A stretch of DNA of 51,129 bases from J038 sp036734085. GTDB lineage: Bacteria; Chloroflexota; Anaerolineae; Aggregatilineales; Phototrophicaceae. The position numbers were made by a program, and so were the translations under genes. This document shows, in pieces, positions 26,542-35,402 of the stretch. The stretch spans positions 1 through 51,129 of the forward strand of contig DAIMZF010000011.1 of assembly GCA_036734085.1 (NCBI GenBank). The letters are read 5' to 3'. Below the pieces are notes generated by a model. It ran no database searches. It was given only the letters and a program-made list of their open reading frames with translations, and was not told the origin of the DNA. The first letter of the stretch is position 1. Each line of letters starts with the position of its first letter.

Positions 26542-26560
26542 TGGTTCTCTCATATTGGCG

Positions 26561-26569
26561 AGTATAACA
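26561..26569 (-). promoter_or_regulatory. extended -10 promoter of the eight-gene operon
   Basis: TGTTATACT reads on the minus strand (TGn plus TATACT), with transcription expected near 26554. No other clear promoter was seen inside the operon down to 16133, where gene gaps are mostly under 40 bases. Confidence 0.55.
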
Positions 26570-26627
26570 CAGCGCAACGATGTGCGAAAATCAATTCTTG
26601 GTTTTGCTCCATACAAAATGCAGAGTA

Positions 26628-26636
26628 TGTTAAAAT
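26628..26636 (+). promoter_or_regulatory. extended -10 promoter of the GT4 gene
   Basis: TGTTAAAAT, that is TGn plus TAAAAT, lies 65 bases before the GT4 start. It is divergent from the similar element at 26561-26569. Confidence 0.5.
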
Positions 26637-26700
26637 CGCAACATGCGTTTGTGGTTTATAACGTTATTCTTGTCCTGTCTTTAAAAGGGGAAGCCACCAC

Positions 26701-27801
26701 ATGACCCGTGTATTGATGGTTTCTAAGGCGTTGGTGGTTGGCATCTACCAACGCAAGCTGGAGCTAATCGCCCAGCAGGGGATTGATTTGCGCGTCGTCG
26801 TCCCGCCGGTGTGGAAGGACGAGCGCGGCGACATGCCCCTGGAACGCGCTTATACCTCCGGCTATCAATTGGATGTCTTGCCCATCCGCATGAATGGCAA
26901 CTTTCATCTGCACTTTTACGCCGGGCTTGGGCAGGTCATCCGGGAATTTAAGCCGCACATCGTCCACATTGATGAAGAACCGTACAACCTATCCGCATGG
27001 CAGGCGCTGTATCATGCCCAACAAGTAAGCGCGAAATCGGTCTTTTTCTCATGGCAAAACCTCAAACGCGATTATCCGATTCCGTTCCGTTGGGGGGAAC
27101 GTTGGGCGCTTGATAATGCGGATTACCTCCTCGTAGGTACAGACAGCGCCGGAGAGGTCTGGCGCGAAAAAGGCTACACCCGCCCTCTACGGACTATTCC
27201 GCAATTCGGCACGGATACCGCACTGTTCGCACCGCCGGATGACGTTCTCCCGCGCCGTGAAGTGTTCACAATCGGGTATGTTGGGCGCTTAGTAGAGGAA
27301 AAAGGTATCGGTGTTTTGTTGGAAGCTGTCGCGCAATTAAGCGGCGACTGGCGCTTGAAGATTCTGGGCGGTGGGCCGATGCGCGAAGCCCTGGAATACC
27401 AAGCGATTAACTTGGGCATCCGCCCGCGTGTGGAATTTTTAGCTCAGGTTCCCTCAACGCAGATTCCCATTTTTTATCACACATTGGATGTGCTCGCCCT
27501 GCCCAGCCTGACGCGCCCCAACTGGAAAGAACAGTTCGGGCGGGTGCTGGTAGAGGCGATGGCCTCTGGTGTGCCCGTCATCGGCTCGGATAGTGGCGCG
27601 ATACCGGGTGTCATTGGCGATGCTGGCCTCATCGTACCGGAGAACGACGCCTCCGCGCTGGCCGAGCGACTGGCACAATTGCAAGCGGATTTTTCCCTAT
27701 CAGCACACCTTAGCATGTTAGGCCGGGAACGCGCCCTCACTCACTTCACCCATGAGGGTATTGCGGCGCAAACGGTTGCGGTGTATCAGGAATTGATGTA
27801 A
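26701..27801 (+). CDS. glycosyltransferase family 4 (GT-B fold)
   Basis: 366 residues. The C-terminal nucleotide-sugar domain shows IGYVGRLVEEKGIGVLLEA, LKILGGGP, and the retaining-GT signature EQFGRVLVEAMASGVPVIGSDSGAIPGVIG (the paired glutamates of the E-x7-E type motif are E and E in EQFGRVLVE). The N-terminal acceptor domain is less conserved, with HIVHIDEEPYNL at its binding cleft. No membrane span is seen. It transfers a sugar from a nucleotide donor to an unknown acceptor, probably in surface polysaccharide or glycolipid synthesis. It lies 88 bases upstream of the Argonaute gene, but that gene has its own -10-like element, so co-transcription is uncertain. Confidence 0.92.
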   Translation: MTRVLMVSKALVVGIYQRKLELIAQQGIDLRVVVPPVWKDERGDMPLERAYTSGYQLDVLPIRMNGNFHLHFYAGLGQVIREFKPHIVHIDEEPYNLSAWQALYHAQQVSAKSVFFSWQNLKRDYPIPFRWGERWALDNADYLLVGTDSAGEVWREKGYTRPLRTIPQFGTDTALFAPPDDVLPRREVFTIGYVGRLVEEKGIGVLLEAVAQLSGDWRLKILGGGPMREALEYQAINLGIRPRVEFLAQVPSTQIPIFYHTLDVLALPSLTRPNWKEQFGRVLVEAMASGVPVIGSDSGAIPGVIGDAGLIVPENDASALAERLAQLQADFSLSAHLSMLGRERALTHFTHEGIAAQTVAVYQELM

Positions 27802-27889
27802 TCCGTTCACTTTACCCCCAAGCAAATCGGGCTTATGCGCGGTAAAATAGAACAATAGTCCGCATCCAGCAAGGTGATAAGTTAAACGC

Positions 27890-30025
27890 ATGTCCGATTT
27901 ATTTACGGAAATTTTCCCCATCCCGCCGGAGGCCGTGCCGCCGCTTGTGGCGTATAAGCTCAACGTCACCCCCAACGCACCGCAAGCGATTGTTAATCGT
28001 ATGGGGGGGCGCATGGCCGCACGCCTGCGCCGCACGTTCGCGGGTGATTGGCTGTGGCTGGACGCGCATCTCATCACCGACAACATCAGCATCAACCCGA
28101 TAGAGGTTGTTATCACAGGGGATGCACTGAAGGCTGAAGCACCGGACGCCTTCGCCCTGTTGGATGGCATCGACCCGCAGACCCAGCGCGACCTGCCGCC
28201 CGGCACGATAGCCGCGTTTATAGCCCGTACCAAAATCAAGCCACTGGCCGAGACAATGCAAGCCGCGCTGGATAAGTTCAACACAACCATCCGTAATGCC
28301 CGCGTAGAACGTGAGAGCAAAGTACAGGCATGGAGCGTCAACGGTCAGCCTGCCCTGTCGCTATCCATCGCTTCCCGGCTGATTTATAACCTGAACCTGC
28401 AAGACTATATCGGTAGCATAGCGGAGATAACCGCCGTCAAAGAGCGTGCCATTGGCCTATGGGTGACTGATGGACAGAGTCGCGGCGAAATTGTCGGGGT
28501 TATCGGCCAATTGCGCGACCACCGCCCGCGCTTGATGGTAGAAGCGCCACACATACCACCAGAAGTTGTAGAGCGTTCGCCCGATGATGAATGGGTGGTC
28601 ACGGTGCAGGCCGGGCGCAACACGCTGGAATATCTTGCGCGGGGGGTGCGTTTGATCGTCCGCTTGCCACAGTTACACCGCTTTGAAGTTGACCCGCGTC
28701 AGGCATTACAGACACTCCAGATGCCGCCCAAAGCCCGCGCCTTGCAAGTCCGCGCGGTGAGCGACATCCCCAAGCAAGCCGGGATTATCGGCAAAGCGTT
28801 TGATTCCCGCATCATGCCCGAGTCTTTCACCTCTGCGGATTTTGAGATGAACCTGCGGTTTAAAGATAACCGTGTGCGCCCTTACAACGCCGCCACACTC
28901 ACGGATGACTTCCTCAAGTGCGGCGTGTATACCATGCGCCCGGCCTTCGCTCGTGCCCCTGTGCGCGTATGTGTGGTCAATACGCTGAATATGAAGATTG
29001 AAGATTTTGTGGAGGCCATGCGCCGTCAGTTGGGGCGCTCCTTCCCGTTCGAGATTGAAGTCATCCGCGAGCGCCGGGTGCGGGTGGTTTCCCGCGAGAA
29101 TTTAGAAAGTGCGGTGCGCGTGGTGGAAAAAGAAGACCCGGACATTATTCTGGCTTTCTTCCCGGATGAAATAGACGCGGGTGACGACGAAGAAAACAGC
29201 GACGACGCCACCGCCGCTTATGTCAAAACGCTAACACTAGCGCGGGGATTGCCTACCCACGTCATTTACGAGTCTACGCTCAATGACCCCGACGCCATGA
29301 CCGGCATGATCCTCAGTATTTTGGGCAAGACGGGCAACACGCCCTTTCTGCTGGCCGAGCCGATAGAAGCCGCCGATTATGTGGTCGGGCTGGACATCAT
29401 CCGGCAGACGTTTGTCACGTTAGAGGCCACCCGCCTGACCGCCATTGCGCGAGTGTATAAAGCGGATGGCGAATTTTTGCATTATGCCGTGCGCGAGTTG
29501 GAGATTACAGAGGACAAACTCCCGTTCGTGCTGGTGCGCGATTTATTCCCGCAGAAGATTTTTTCCGGCAAGCGCGTGATGATTCACTATCTGGATGAAT
29601 TCCCGGCGGATTTGCTGGCCGCGCTAACGACATGGGGGCAGGCTATCCGCGCCCAATTTCTGCCAGTGGAAGTCATCCGCTTTGGTGCGCCGCGCTTGTA
29701 CGCCATTAACTCCGGCAATATTGTGCAACCCGCATGGGGCAACGCCTTTAAACTGAGCAATACCGAAGCGTTTTTAGTCTCTTCTGTGCCGCCGGATGAC
29801 ATCACACCGCAACCGTTACACATCCGCACCCTTAGCGCCGGATCGCCCGCCCTGCCCATTGATGAAGCCCTGCGGAGCGTGCTCATCTGGACGTTGCTTA
29901 CTTATGGCGCACAACGCCCGCCCAAACTGCCAGTGACCGTCGTCAACGCGGAACAACTGAGCGAATGGTTAGGGCGTGGCAATCGCTTTAACCTGGATGA
30001 CGGTGTGGTTCCGTTTTGGCTGTAA
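27890..30025 (+). CDS. prokaryotic Argonaute (long form, PIWI domain)
   Basis: 711 residues. The PIWI part (about 417-711) is recognisable: MID-PIWI junction ILSILGKTGNTPFLLAEPI (475-492), then VVGLDII with candidate catalytic Asp502, a candidate glutamate finger at E536/E538, KRVMIHYLDEF with Asp569 where the family has hRDG, and the closing strand KLPVTVVNAEQL (679-690). Canonical enzymes have Asp or His in that last strand. Here the matching positions look like Val685/Asn686, so the fourth ligand may be missing. The N-PAZ half fills residues 1-355 without a motif I can fix, and MID spans about 356-480. It should bind a short guide nucleic acid. No Cas4, nuclease, Sir2 or helicase gene adjoins it. 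A TAAAAT lies at 27843-27848. Confidence 0.82.
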   Translation: MSDLFTEIFPIPPEAVPPLVAYKLNVTPNAPQAIVNRMGGRMAARLRRTFAGDWLWLDAHLITDNISINPIEVVITGDALKAEAPDAFALLDGIDPQTQRDLPPGTIAAFIARTKIKPLAETMQAALDKFNTTIRNARVERESKVQAWSVNGQPALSLSIASRLIYNLNLQDYIGSIAEITAVKERAIGLWVTDGQSRGEIVGVIGQLRDHRPRLMVEAPHIPPEVVERSPDDEWVVTVQAGRNTLEYLARGVRLIVRLPQLHRFEVDPRQALQTLQMPPKARALQVRAVSDIPKQAGIIGKAFDSRIMPESFTSADFEMNLRFKDNRVRPYNAATLTDDFLKCGVYTMRPAFARAPVRVCVVNTLNMKIEDFVEAMRRQLGRSFPFEIEVIRERRVRVVSRENLESAVRVVEKEDPDIILAFFPDEIDAGDDEENSDDATAAYVKTLTLARGLPTHVIYESTLNDPDAMTGMILSILGKTGNTPFLLAEPIEAADYVVGLDIIRQTFVTLEATRLTAIARVYKADGEFLHYAVRELEITEDKLPFVLVRDLFPQKIFSGKRVMIHYLDEFPADLLAALTTWGQAIRAQFLPVEVIRFGAPRLYAINSGNIVQPAWGNAFKLSNTEAFLVSSVPPDDITPQPLHIRTLSAGSPALPIDEALRSVLIWTLLTYGAQRPPKLPVTVVNAEQLSEWLGRGNRFNLDDGVVPFWL

Positions 30026-30073
30026 TCATTTAAAGGCGACGCTTAAAAACGATTCTCACGGAAATAAGTCTGT

Positions 30074-30101
30074 GGGTAGCTGTTGGCGGGTAGCTGTTGA
30101 C
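30074..30101 (+). repeat. 14-base tandem duplication
   Basis: GGGTAGCTGTTGGC at 30074-30087 is followed directly by GGGTAGCTGTTGAC, one mismatch, in the 90-base gap between the convergent Argonaute and GH43 genes. No terminator with a T-run is seen in the gap. Confidence 0.85.
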
Positions 30102-30115
30102 CCATCGCCCTGAAC

Positions 30116-31615
30116 TTATAGTTGTTTCACCTCAAACCAGTCAAAATCCGCCGGAGTATCGCCGTGTGTATACATCCCCCAGAAGACGCCCGTAAAGCCG
30201 CCTGCAGCCTCAGAAGATAGATGGCGTGTGCGGGCGGTTGCCAGATATGCTGGCGCGGCATCCCCGCAGATGTACGAAAAATGATACGCTTCCGGCTCCG
30301 CACGGATGATGAACGTCACCAAACCTTGCGGCAGAAACTCACGCGCCACCGTCGCCGCCAATGTGCCAATCCGTTGCCGCACACCGATGTACCGTTGCTG
30401 GTCTTCCTGCCCGATGAAGATTTCGTAATGATGCTCCTCGTTCTGGTACACGGTCATTCCGGCGGAATCGGCGGCAGACTGCGGTTCATAATCTACCAGA
30501 GCGCGTGCTTCGCAATGAAGATGCTGTTGGCGGCGGCCAACAAATGCAGGGCAAGCCACCTCGTCTAACGTATGGCCGTTCCCTGTAAGGCGTAACCAGC
30601 CATGCCGCGCTATTAATGACCAAAACGCCGTATGCGGCGTGCGGATGAAGTTCCACATCAAACCGAGCGTTGGCTGGTCAAAATCATCTAACTCCGGGAA
30701 GCCATTTGTCGGTTGCAGGGGCAATGTCTCTGCTTGCATGGTTAATTCCGCCGGGTTGCCTTCGTTGACCACCAACCAGCCTGCGTCATCCCATGCGGCA
30801 GGCACAAGGATTGTCTCCCGCCCTAAGTGGTGGGCGGGGAAATCCCGCGACGGGCGATTCGCCAGACACACCATCCACCAGCGTCCCGCATGGTCTTGCA
30901 CTAAATCTGCATGGCCGGTGGCCTGCAAAGCCAGGTTTGGCAGATTCATATGGGTAAAAATAGGGTTGTGAGGACAAGGTTCAAACGGCCCCCAAGCGGA
31001 TTTTGACCGCGCCAATGTGACCCGGTGTGCATATTCCGTCCCGCCTTCGGAAATCATCAGGTAGTAATAATCCCCGACCTTGTACAGATGCGGCCCTTCC
31101 GGGTAACGTCCGCCCATCCCTCGCCAAATCATGACCGACTCTTTTAAATTTTTGCCTGTTTTAAGGTCAACTTCCGTTTGATAAATGCCCGGTGGCTCGC
31201 CCGTCCCGGTCAGGTAAACGCGCCCATCATCCTCAAAAAACAGCGAAGGGTCTATGCCGCCTTGTTCCAACCACACCGGGTCAGACCATTCTCCGGCGGG
31301 GTCGTCCGCCCATACGTAGAAGTTGCCACCGCCGCCCATCAGAGTCGTCACCATGTAAAAACGCCCGTGATGGTAGCGCAAAGTCGGCGCAAAAATCCCC
31401 AGCGCAAAAGGGATGTTATCCAGCATCAACTGTGACGCCCGCGTTAGGCAATGCCCTATCTGCTCCCAGTGGATTAAATCTCTGCTGTGGAAGATAGGCA
31501 CACCGGGAAAGTAGCAAAAGCTACTGGTGACAATGTAATAATCCTCCCCGACCCGGCAAATACTGGGGTCGGGGTAGGTTCCTTTTAAAATGGGGTTCTC
31601 ATAGGTGTTTTTCAT
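30116..31615 (-). CDS. glycoside hydrolase family 43 (beta-xylosidase / arabinofuranosidase type)
   Basis: 499 residues, a five-bladed propeller domain plus a C-terminal beta-sandwich as in GH43 xylosidases. The three catalytic acids are visible: base Asp16 in YPDPS, pKa-modulating Asp122 in GGIDPSLF, and acid Glu173 in PEGPHLYK. The strand YYIVTSSFCYFPGVPIFHSRDLIHW is classic for subfamilies acting on xylo-oligosaccharides. The C-terminal part from about 310 (FPELDDFDQPTLGLMWNF, then EEHHYEIFI) matches the accessory sandwich domain. No signal peptide, so it likely acts on imported oligosaccharides. No sugar transporter adjoins it. The ribosome site is poor. Confidence 0.93.
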   Translation of the reverse strand: MKNTYENPILKGTYPDPSICRVGEDYYIVTSSFCYFPGVPIFHSRDLIHWEQIGHCLTRASQLMLDNIPFALGIFAPTLRYHHGRFYMVTTLMGGGGNFYVWADDPAGEWSDPVWLEQGGIDPSLFFEDDGRVYLTGTGEPPGIYQTEVDLKTGKNLKESVMIWRGMGGRYPEGPHLYKVGDYYYLMISEGGTEYAHRVTLARSKSAWGPFEPCPHNPIFTHMNLPNLALQATGHADLVQDHAGRWWMVCLANRPSRDFPAHHLGRETILVPAAWDDAGWLVVNEGNPAELTMQAETLPLQPTNGFPELDDFDQPTLGLMWNFIRTPHTAFWSLIARHGWLRLTGNGHTLDEVACPAFVGRRQQHLHCEARALVDYEPQSAADSAGMTVYQNEEHHYEIFIGQEDQQRYIGVRQRIGTLAATVAREFLPQGLVTFIIRAEPEAYHFSYICGDAAPAYLATARTRHLSSEAAGGFTGVFWGMYTHGDTPADFDWFEVKQL

Positions 31616-31657
31616 GAATAAAGTATGTGTCCTGATTTAAAACCTGACAATCACCGC

Positions 31658-32839
31658 CTAGTCTGCGCGGAACTGCTTAATCACATGCCGCGCAATCACC
31701 ATCCGGTGGACTTCCGACGCGCCATCGTAAATGCGGAAGGCGCGGGCGGCTTCGTACCATTTACTGATGGGAACATCACGGGAGATGCCCAGCCCACCAC
31801 AAATCTGAATCGCGCGATCCAGCACACGGTTAACAGTTTCTGCTACATGCACTTTTGCCATAGAGCCTTCTTGACGCGCATCATCCCCCTTACTGATGAG
31901 ATAAGCCGCATGTTGCACCATCAACCGCCCTGCATGAAGTTCCAACGCGCTGTCGGCCAACATCCACTGCACCGCCTGGTGTTGTGTGAGGTTCTGCCCG
32001 AACGCTTCGCGCTGGCTGGCGTAGGCTGTCGCAATCTCCAACGCACGCTGGGCGACGCCCGTCCAGCGCATACAATGGGTTAAGCGTGCCGGGCCTAGCC
32101 GCTTTTGCACCAGCTTAAAGCCCTGCCCCGCCGCGCCCAGAATCGCGCTATCCGGCAGGCGTAAATCATGGAATTTCACCTCATAGTGACCACCGGGATC
32201 GGGTTCGCCCATATGATGAATAGCGCGAACAAGCTCAATACCGGGTGAATCCAGTGGGGCGAGAAACAACGTCGTGCCGCTTTTAGCATCTTCCCCTGTG
32301 CGTGCCATGATGATGATAAACGATGCGATTCCCGCGCCCGTCGTCCACCATTTATGCCCGTTGATAATCCAGTCTTCGCCGTCGCGCTCGGCGTAAGTTT
32401 GGAGCATGGTCGGGTCGCTCCCTGCGCCGGGATGCGGCTCAGTCATGCCGAAGCACGAGAAGGTTTCCCCGCGTGTGAGGGGGGCCAGGTAGCGTTCGCG
32501 CTGTTCGTCATTCGCGTACATATTCAGCAGGTGCATATTGCCCTCATCCGGCGCGGAGCAATTGAGCACCATTGGCCCCAGCAGGCTACGCCCGGCGGCC
32601 TCCAGCACAGGCGGCCATTCTTCCAGCGTCAGCCCTAACCCGCCCAATGACGGCGGCATGGTGGGCGCCCACAACCCGGCGGCTTTCGCCTTTTGCCGGG
32701 CGTCGTGTATCATCTGCATCGGGATTCCATTGTCGGGGTCGTCGTGGGCGTGCTTCTCCATCGGGATGACGACTTCATCCACGAAGCGCCGCACGCGCTC
32801 GGCTAAGTCCAGGATGTGAGGGGGATAGCTAAAATCCAT
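31658..32839 (-). CDS. acyl-CoA dehydrogenase, ACAD10/11-like
   Basis: 393 residues with FAD and acyl-CoA motifs in order: FGMTEPHPGAGSDPT, INGHKWWTTGAG, FHDLRLPDSAILG, and near the end QICGGLGISRDVP and FRIYDGASEVHRMVIAR. Many acyl-CoA dehydrogenases have the catalytic Glu in a YEG context; here it is YDG (Asp372) followed by SEVH, a form I associate with the ACAD10/ACAD11 branch. The ATG at 32839 has GGAG upstream; that GGAG lies inside the alternative start at 32854. The gene is divergent from an APH-fold kinase, the other half of human ACAD10/11. I infer a role in 4-hydroxyacyl-CoA breakdown. Confidence 0.88.
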   Translation of the reverse strand: MDFSYPPHILDLAERVRRFVDEVVIPMEKHAHDDPDNGIPMQMIHDARQKAKAAGLWAPTMPPSLGGLGLTLEEWPPVLEAAGRSLLGPMVLNCSAPDEGNMHLLNMYANDEQRERYLAPLTRGETFSCFGMTEPHPGAGSDPTMLQTYAERDGEDWIINGHKWWTTGAGIASFIIIMARTGEDAKSGTTLFLAPLDSPGIELVRAIHHMGEPDPGGHYEVKFHDLRLPDSAILGAAGQGFKLVQKRLGPARLTHCMRWTGVAQRALEIATAYASQREAFGQNLTQHQAVQWMLADSALELHAGRLMVQHAAYLISKGDDARQEGSMAKVHVAETVNRVLDRAIQICGGLGISRDVPISKWYEAARAFRIYDGASEVHRMVIARHVIKQFRAD

Positions 32840-33032
32840 TATAAAAATCTCCATAAACTATCGTTATTGCGCTAAATTGGGTAATCTCTTTAGTGTGCTG
32901 GATGTTGTTTTTATATGTGCAGAGGCATGATAATCCAGTTTAAAAATTAAGTGTGGTTATTGTCGTGGCATGGCCTGCCGTGCCGCTACGGGAAAATCCA
33001 TCCCTAACAAAAGCAATCAGGAAAATAACCTT

Positions 33033-34061
33033 ATGTCCCATGATTTAAGTATAGACGATTTACGTGCAAAACTCGAAACCTTCCTGACGGAGCAAACCCG
33101 CGCTAAAGTCCGCATCCAGGCGATGCACGCGCTGGCGGGTGGGGCATCGCGGGAAAGTTGGGCCATCACGCTCACCATCGCCGACCAGCCGCACAAGCTC
33201 GTCATGCGTAAGGATTTGCCCACCACCATGAACGAAGATGCGCTCAGCCGTCGGCAGGAATTTACGCTGATGCAAGCCGCCTATGATGCAGGTGTCAACG
33301 TTGCGCCAGTACGCTATTTATGCGAAGATAACAGCGTGTTGGGCTTGCCCTTCTTCCTGATGGATTTTGTGGAAGGCGTCAGCATCGGGCGCAAGGTCAT
33401 CACCGCGCCGGAACTCGCCGGAGCACGTGATAACCTGCCAGAGCAGATGGCAAAACAACTGGCACGGATTCATAGCATCCCGCTCAACAACCCGGCGCTG
33501 GACTTCCTGCAACGTCCGCTTGCTGGTCAGACCGCCGCACAGACCACACTCACGCAGACTTACATGATTTTAGACGCGCTCGGCGCACACGTCCCGGCGT
33601 TCGAGTACGCGCTCCGCTGGGCGGAAAGTAACATGCCCGTCGACGCGGAACAAACTTTTATTCACGGTGACTTCCGTATTGGCAATTTGCTGGTGGATAC
33701 AAGCGGATTAGCCGCCGTGATTGATTGGGAATTCGCACATGTTGGGCATCCGGCGGAGGAAATCGGTTATTTGTGTATGCGCGATTGGCGCTTCGGCAAT
33801 GACCATCTGCACGCGGCGGGCTTGTGTGAACGCGAACGCTTCATCCGCGCTTATGAAGAATTTAGTGGACGTGCCATTGATCGCGCCGCCGCCGATTGGT
33901 GGGAGATTATCGGCAACATCCGGTGGGGGATTATCTGCCTGGCACAGGCACAACGTCACCTCAGTGGTGCGGAGCAAAGTGTAGAGCTTGCCAGCTTAGG
34001 CCGCCGTAGCGCGGAGATGCAGATGGAAGCGCTCAATCTCATTCAAAAAATTGGCATCTGA
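33033..34061 (+). CDS. APH-fold phosphotransferase, ACAD10/11 N-terminal or LvaA-like
   Basis: 342 residues of the aminoglycoside phosphotransferase / choline kinase fold. ATP-site strand LAGGASRESWAI (35-45) and KLVMRK (55-60) come first. The catalytic loop is FIHGDFRIGNLL with Asp213 and Asn218, and the metal-binding Asp231 is in VIDWEFAHVG. The GGASRE opening and IDWEFAHVGHPAEEIGYL resemble the phosphotransferase family linked to acyl-CoA dehydrogenases rather than true antibiotic kinases. The longest frame starts at 32970, but the ATG at 33033 follows AGGA and gives the normal length. It is divergent from the ACAD gene with about 190 bases between starts. The likely substrate is a hydroxyacyl-CoA; drug resistance is unlikely. 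Confidence 0.88.
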   Translation: MSHDLSIDDLRAKLETFLTEQTRAKVRIQAMHALAGGASRESWAITLTIADQPHKLVMRKDLPTTMNEDALSRRQEFTLMQAAYDAGVNVAPVRYLCEDNSVLGLPFFLMDFVEGVSIGRKVITAPELAGARDNLPEQMAKQLARIHSIPLNNPALDFLQRPLAGQTAAQTTLTQTYMILDALGAHVPAFEYALRWAESNMPVDAEQTFIHGDFRIGNLLVDTSGLAAVIDWEFAHVGHPAEEIGYLCMRDWRFGNDHLHAAGLCERERFIRAYEEFSGRAIDRAAADWWEIIGNIRWGIICLAQAQRHLSGAEQSVELASLGRRSAEMQMEALNLIQKIGI

Positions 34062-34093
34062 TAACCATAAGACAAGGTAAAAAGGCGTACACC

Positions 34094-35362
34094 ATGACCG
34101 ACGCTATCCGTATTTTACATTTTGCCGATGCTCATATCGGCATGGAAAATTACGGCAAGACCGACCCCGACACCGGGCTAAGTAGCCGCGTAGTAGACTT
34201 TTTGCGGCGCATGGATGACATCTGCGCCTATGCCAGCGAACACGACGCGGATTTAATTATCTTCGCGGGGGACGCCTTCAAGACGCGCACGCCCAACCCG
34301 ACCTATCAACGCGAGTTCGCCCACCGCATCCGCGATTTGTCACAGATTGCGCCCGTTGTCATGCTCATCGGCAATCATGATGTCGCCCCGGCCAGAATGA
34401 AGGCGTCCAGCATTGAAATTTATGATACGCTGGCCGTGCCGAATGTATGGGTGGCGGCGGATTATGAGGTACGCAAAATCAGCACCAAGCGTGGAGATGT
34501 CATCATCGGGTCTGCGCCGTACCCCATGCGCTCACGAATCCTGGATGCTCTGCCCACCATGAGCAGAACCATCGCGGAGACTGACCGCGCCCTGCACGAG
34601 AGCCTTGTCTATATATTAGAGGAACTGGCGGAAGAAGCGGAGACAAAAGCCGCGCCCGACGGCCTGCCCCGCCTGCTGACCGCACACTTCACCGTGACAG
34701 GTGCAATTGCCGGGAGTGAGCGCGGCATCATGCTAGGCCGGGATATTAGCGTGAGTAAGACACACGTCGCCGATGCACGTTGGGACTATGTCGCGCTGGG
34801 GCACATCCACAAACACCAGAACATCACCGCCGACCGTGACGACCTGCCGCCCACCGTGTATAGCGGCAGTATCGAGCGCATCGACTTTGGCGAAGAAGGC
34901 GACCCCAAAGGCTTCTGTTGGGTGGAGTTAAGTCGGGGGGCGACAACGTGGCAATTCGTGGAACTTAACGCACGGCCATTTGTCACGCTGTCGGCGGATT
35001 TACGCGATAGCCTAGACCCAACCACAGAGGTGATGAAGCTCATCGACAAGCATAATCTACGCGATGCCGTTGTGCGTGTTCTGTTGGAATTTACGCCGGA
35101 GAGCGAAGCCCGGTTTAACGACAACGCCGTGCGCGATGCCCTGCGGCGGGCGGGCATGTTCGCGCTCGGCACACTCCGTAAGCATGTGGAGCAACCCTCA
35201 CGAATGCGGCTAGGCACAAGCCCGGAAGGGCTAACCAATATGGAGTTATTGGAGCGTTACCTGATGAGTACGGAAATTCCGGCGGAGCGCCGGGCAGATT
35301 TGTTAGAGGCCGCCTTAGATGTCATGCAGGAGATTGACACCAAAGACGGCGCTTCCAGTTGA
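34094..35362 (+). CDS. SbcD/Mre11-like DNA repair phosphoesterase
   Basis: 422 residues. All calcineurin-like metal motifs are present in order: HFADAHIGM, FAGDAFKTRTP, LIGNHD, LTAHFTV and LGHIHKHQ. The region after about 255 (YSGSIERIDFGEEGDPKGF) matches the SbcD/Mre11 nuclease signature. The C-terminal 100 residues form the helical part that would bind the ATPase partner. SbcD usually works with SbcC (Rad50-like) on DNA ends and hairpins, but no sbcC follows; the next gene is convergent. AAGG precedes the start. It lies 32 bases behind the APH-type kinase, perhaps co-transcribed, without clear functional link. Confidence 0.9.
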   Translation: MTDAIRILHFADAHIGMENYGKTDPDTGLSSRVVDFLRRMDDICAYASEHDADLIIFAGDAFKTRTPNPTYQREFAHRIRDLSQIAPVVMLIGNHDVAPARMKASSIEIYDTLAVPNVWVAADYEVRKISTKRGDVIIGSAPYPMRSRILDALPTMSRTIAETDRALHESLVYILEELAEEAETKAAPDGLPRLLTAHFTVTGAIAGSERGIMLGRDISVSKTHVADARWDYVALGHIHKHQNITADRDDLPPTVYSGSIERIDFGEEGDPKGFCWVELSRGATTWQFVELNARPFVTLSADLRDSLDPTTEVMKLIDKHNLRDAVVRVLLEFTPESEARFNDNAVRDALRRAGMFALGTLRKHVEQPSRMRLGTSPEGLTNMELLERYLMSTEIPAERRADLLEAALDVMQEIDTKDGASS

Positions 35363-35402
35363 CGATAATCCGCTTTTTACCAGACGCGAAGCGCTGTCGA
35401 TG

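Noticed and set aside
33033..34061. Antibiotic resistance by aminoglycoside phosphorylation
   Set aside because: The APH fold is shared by many kinases, and the divergent acyl-CoA dehydrogenase and motif details point to acyl-CoA metabolism.
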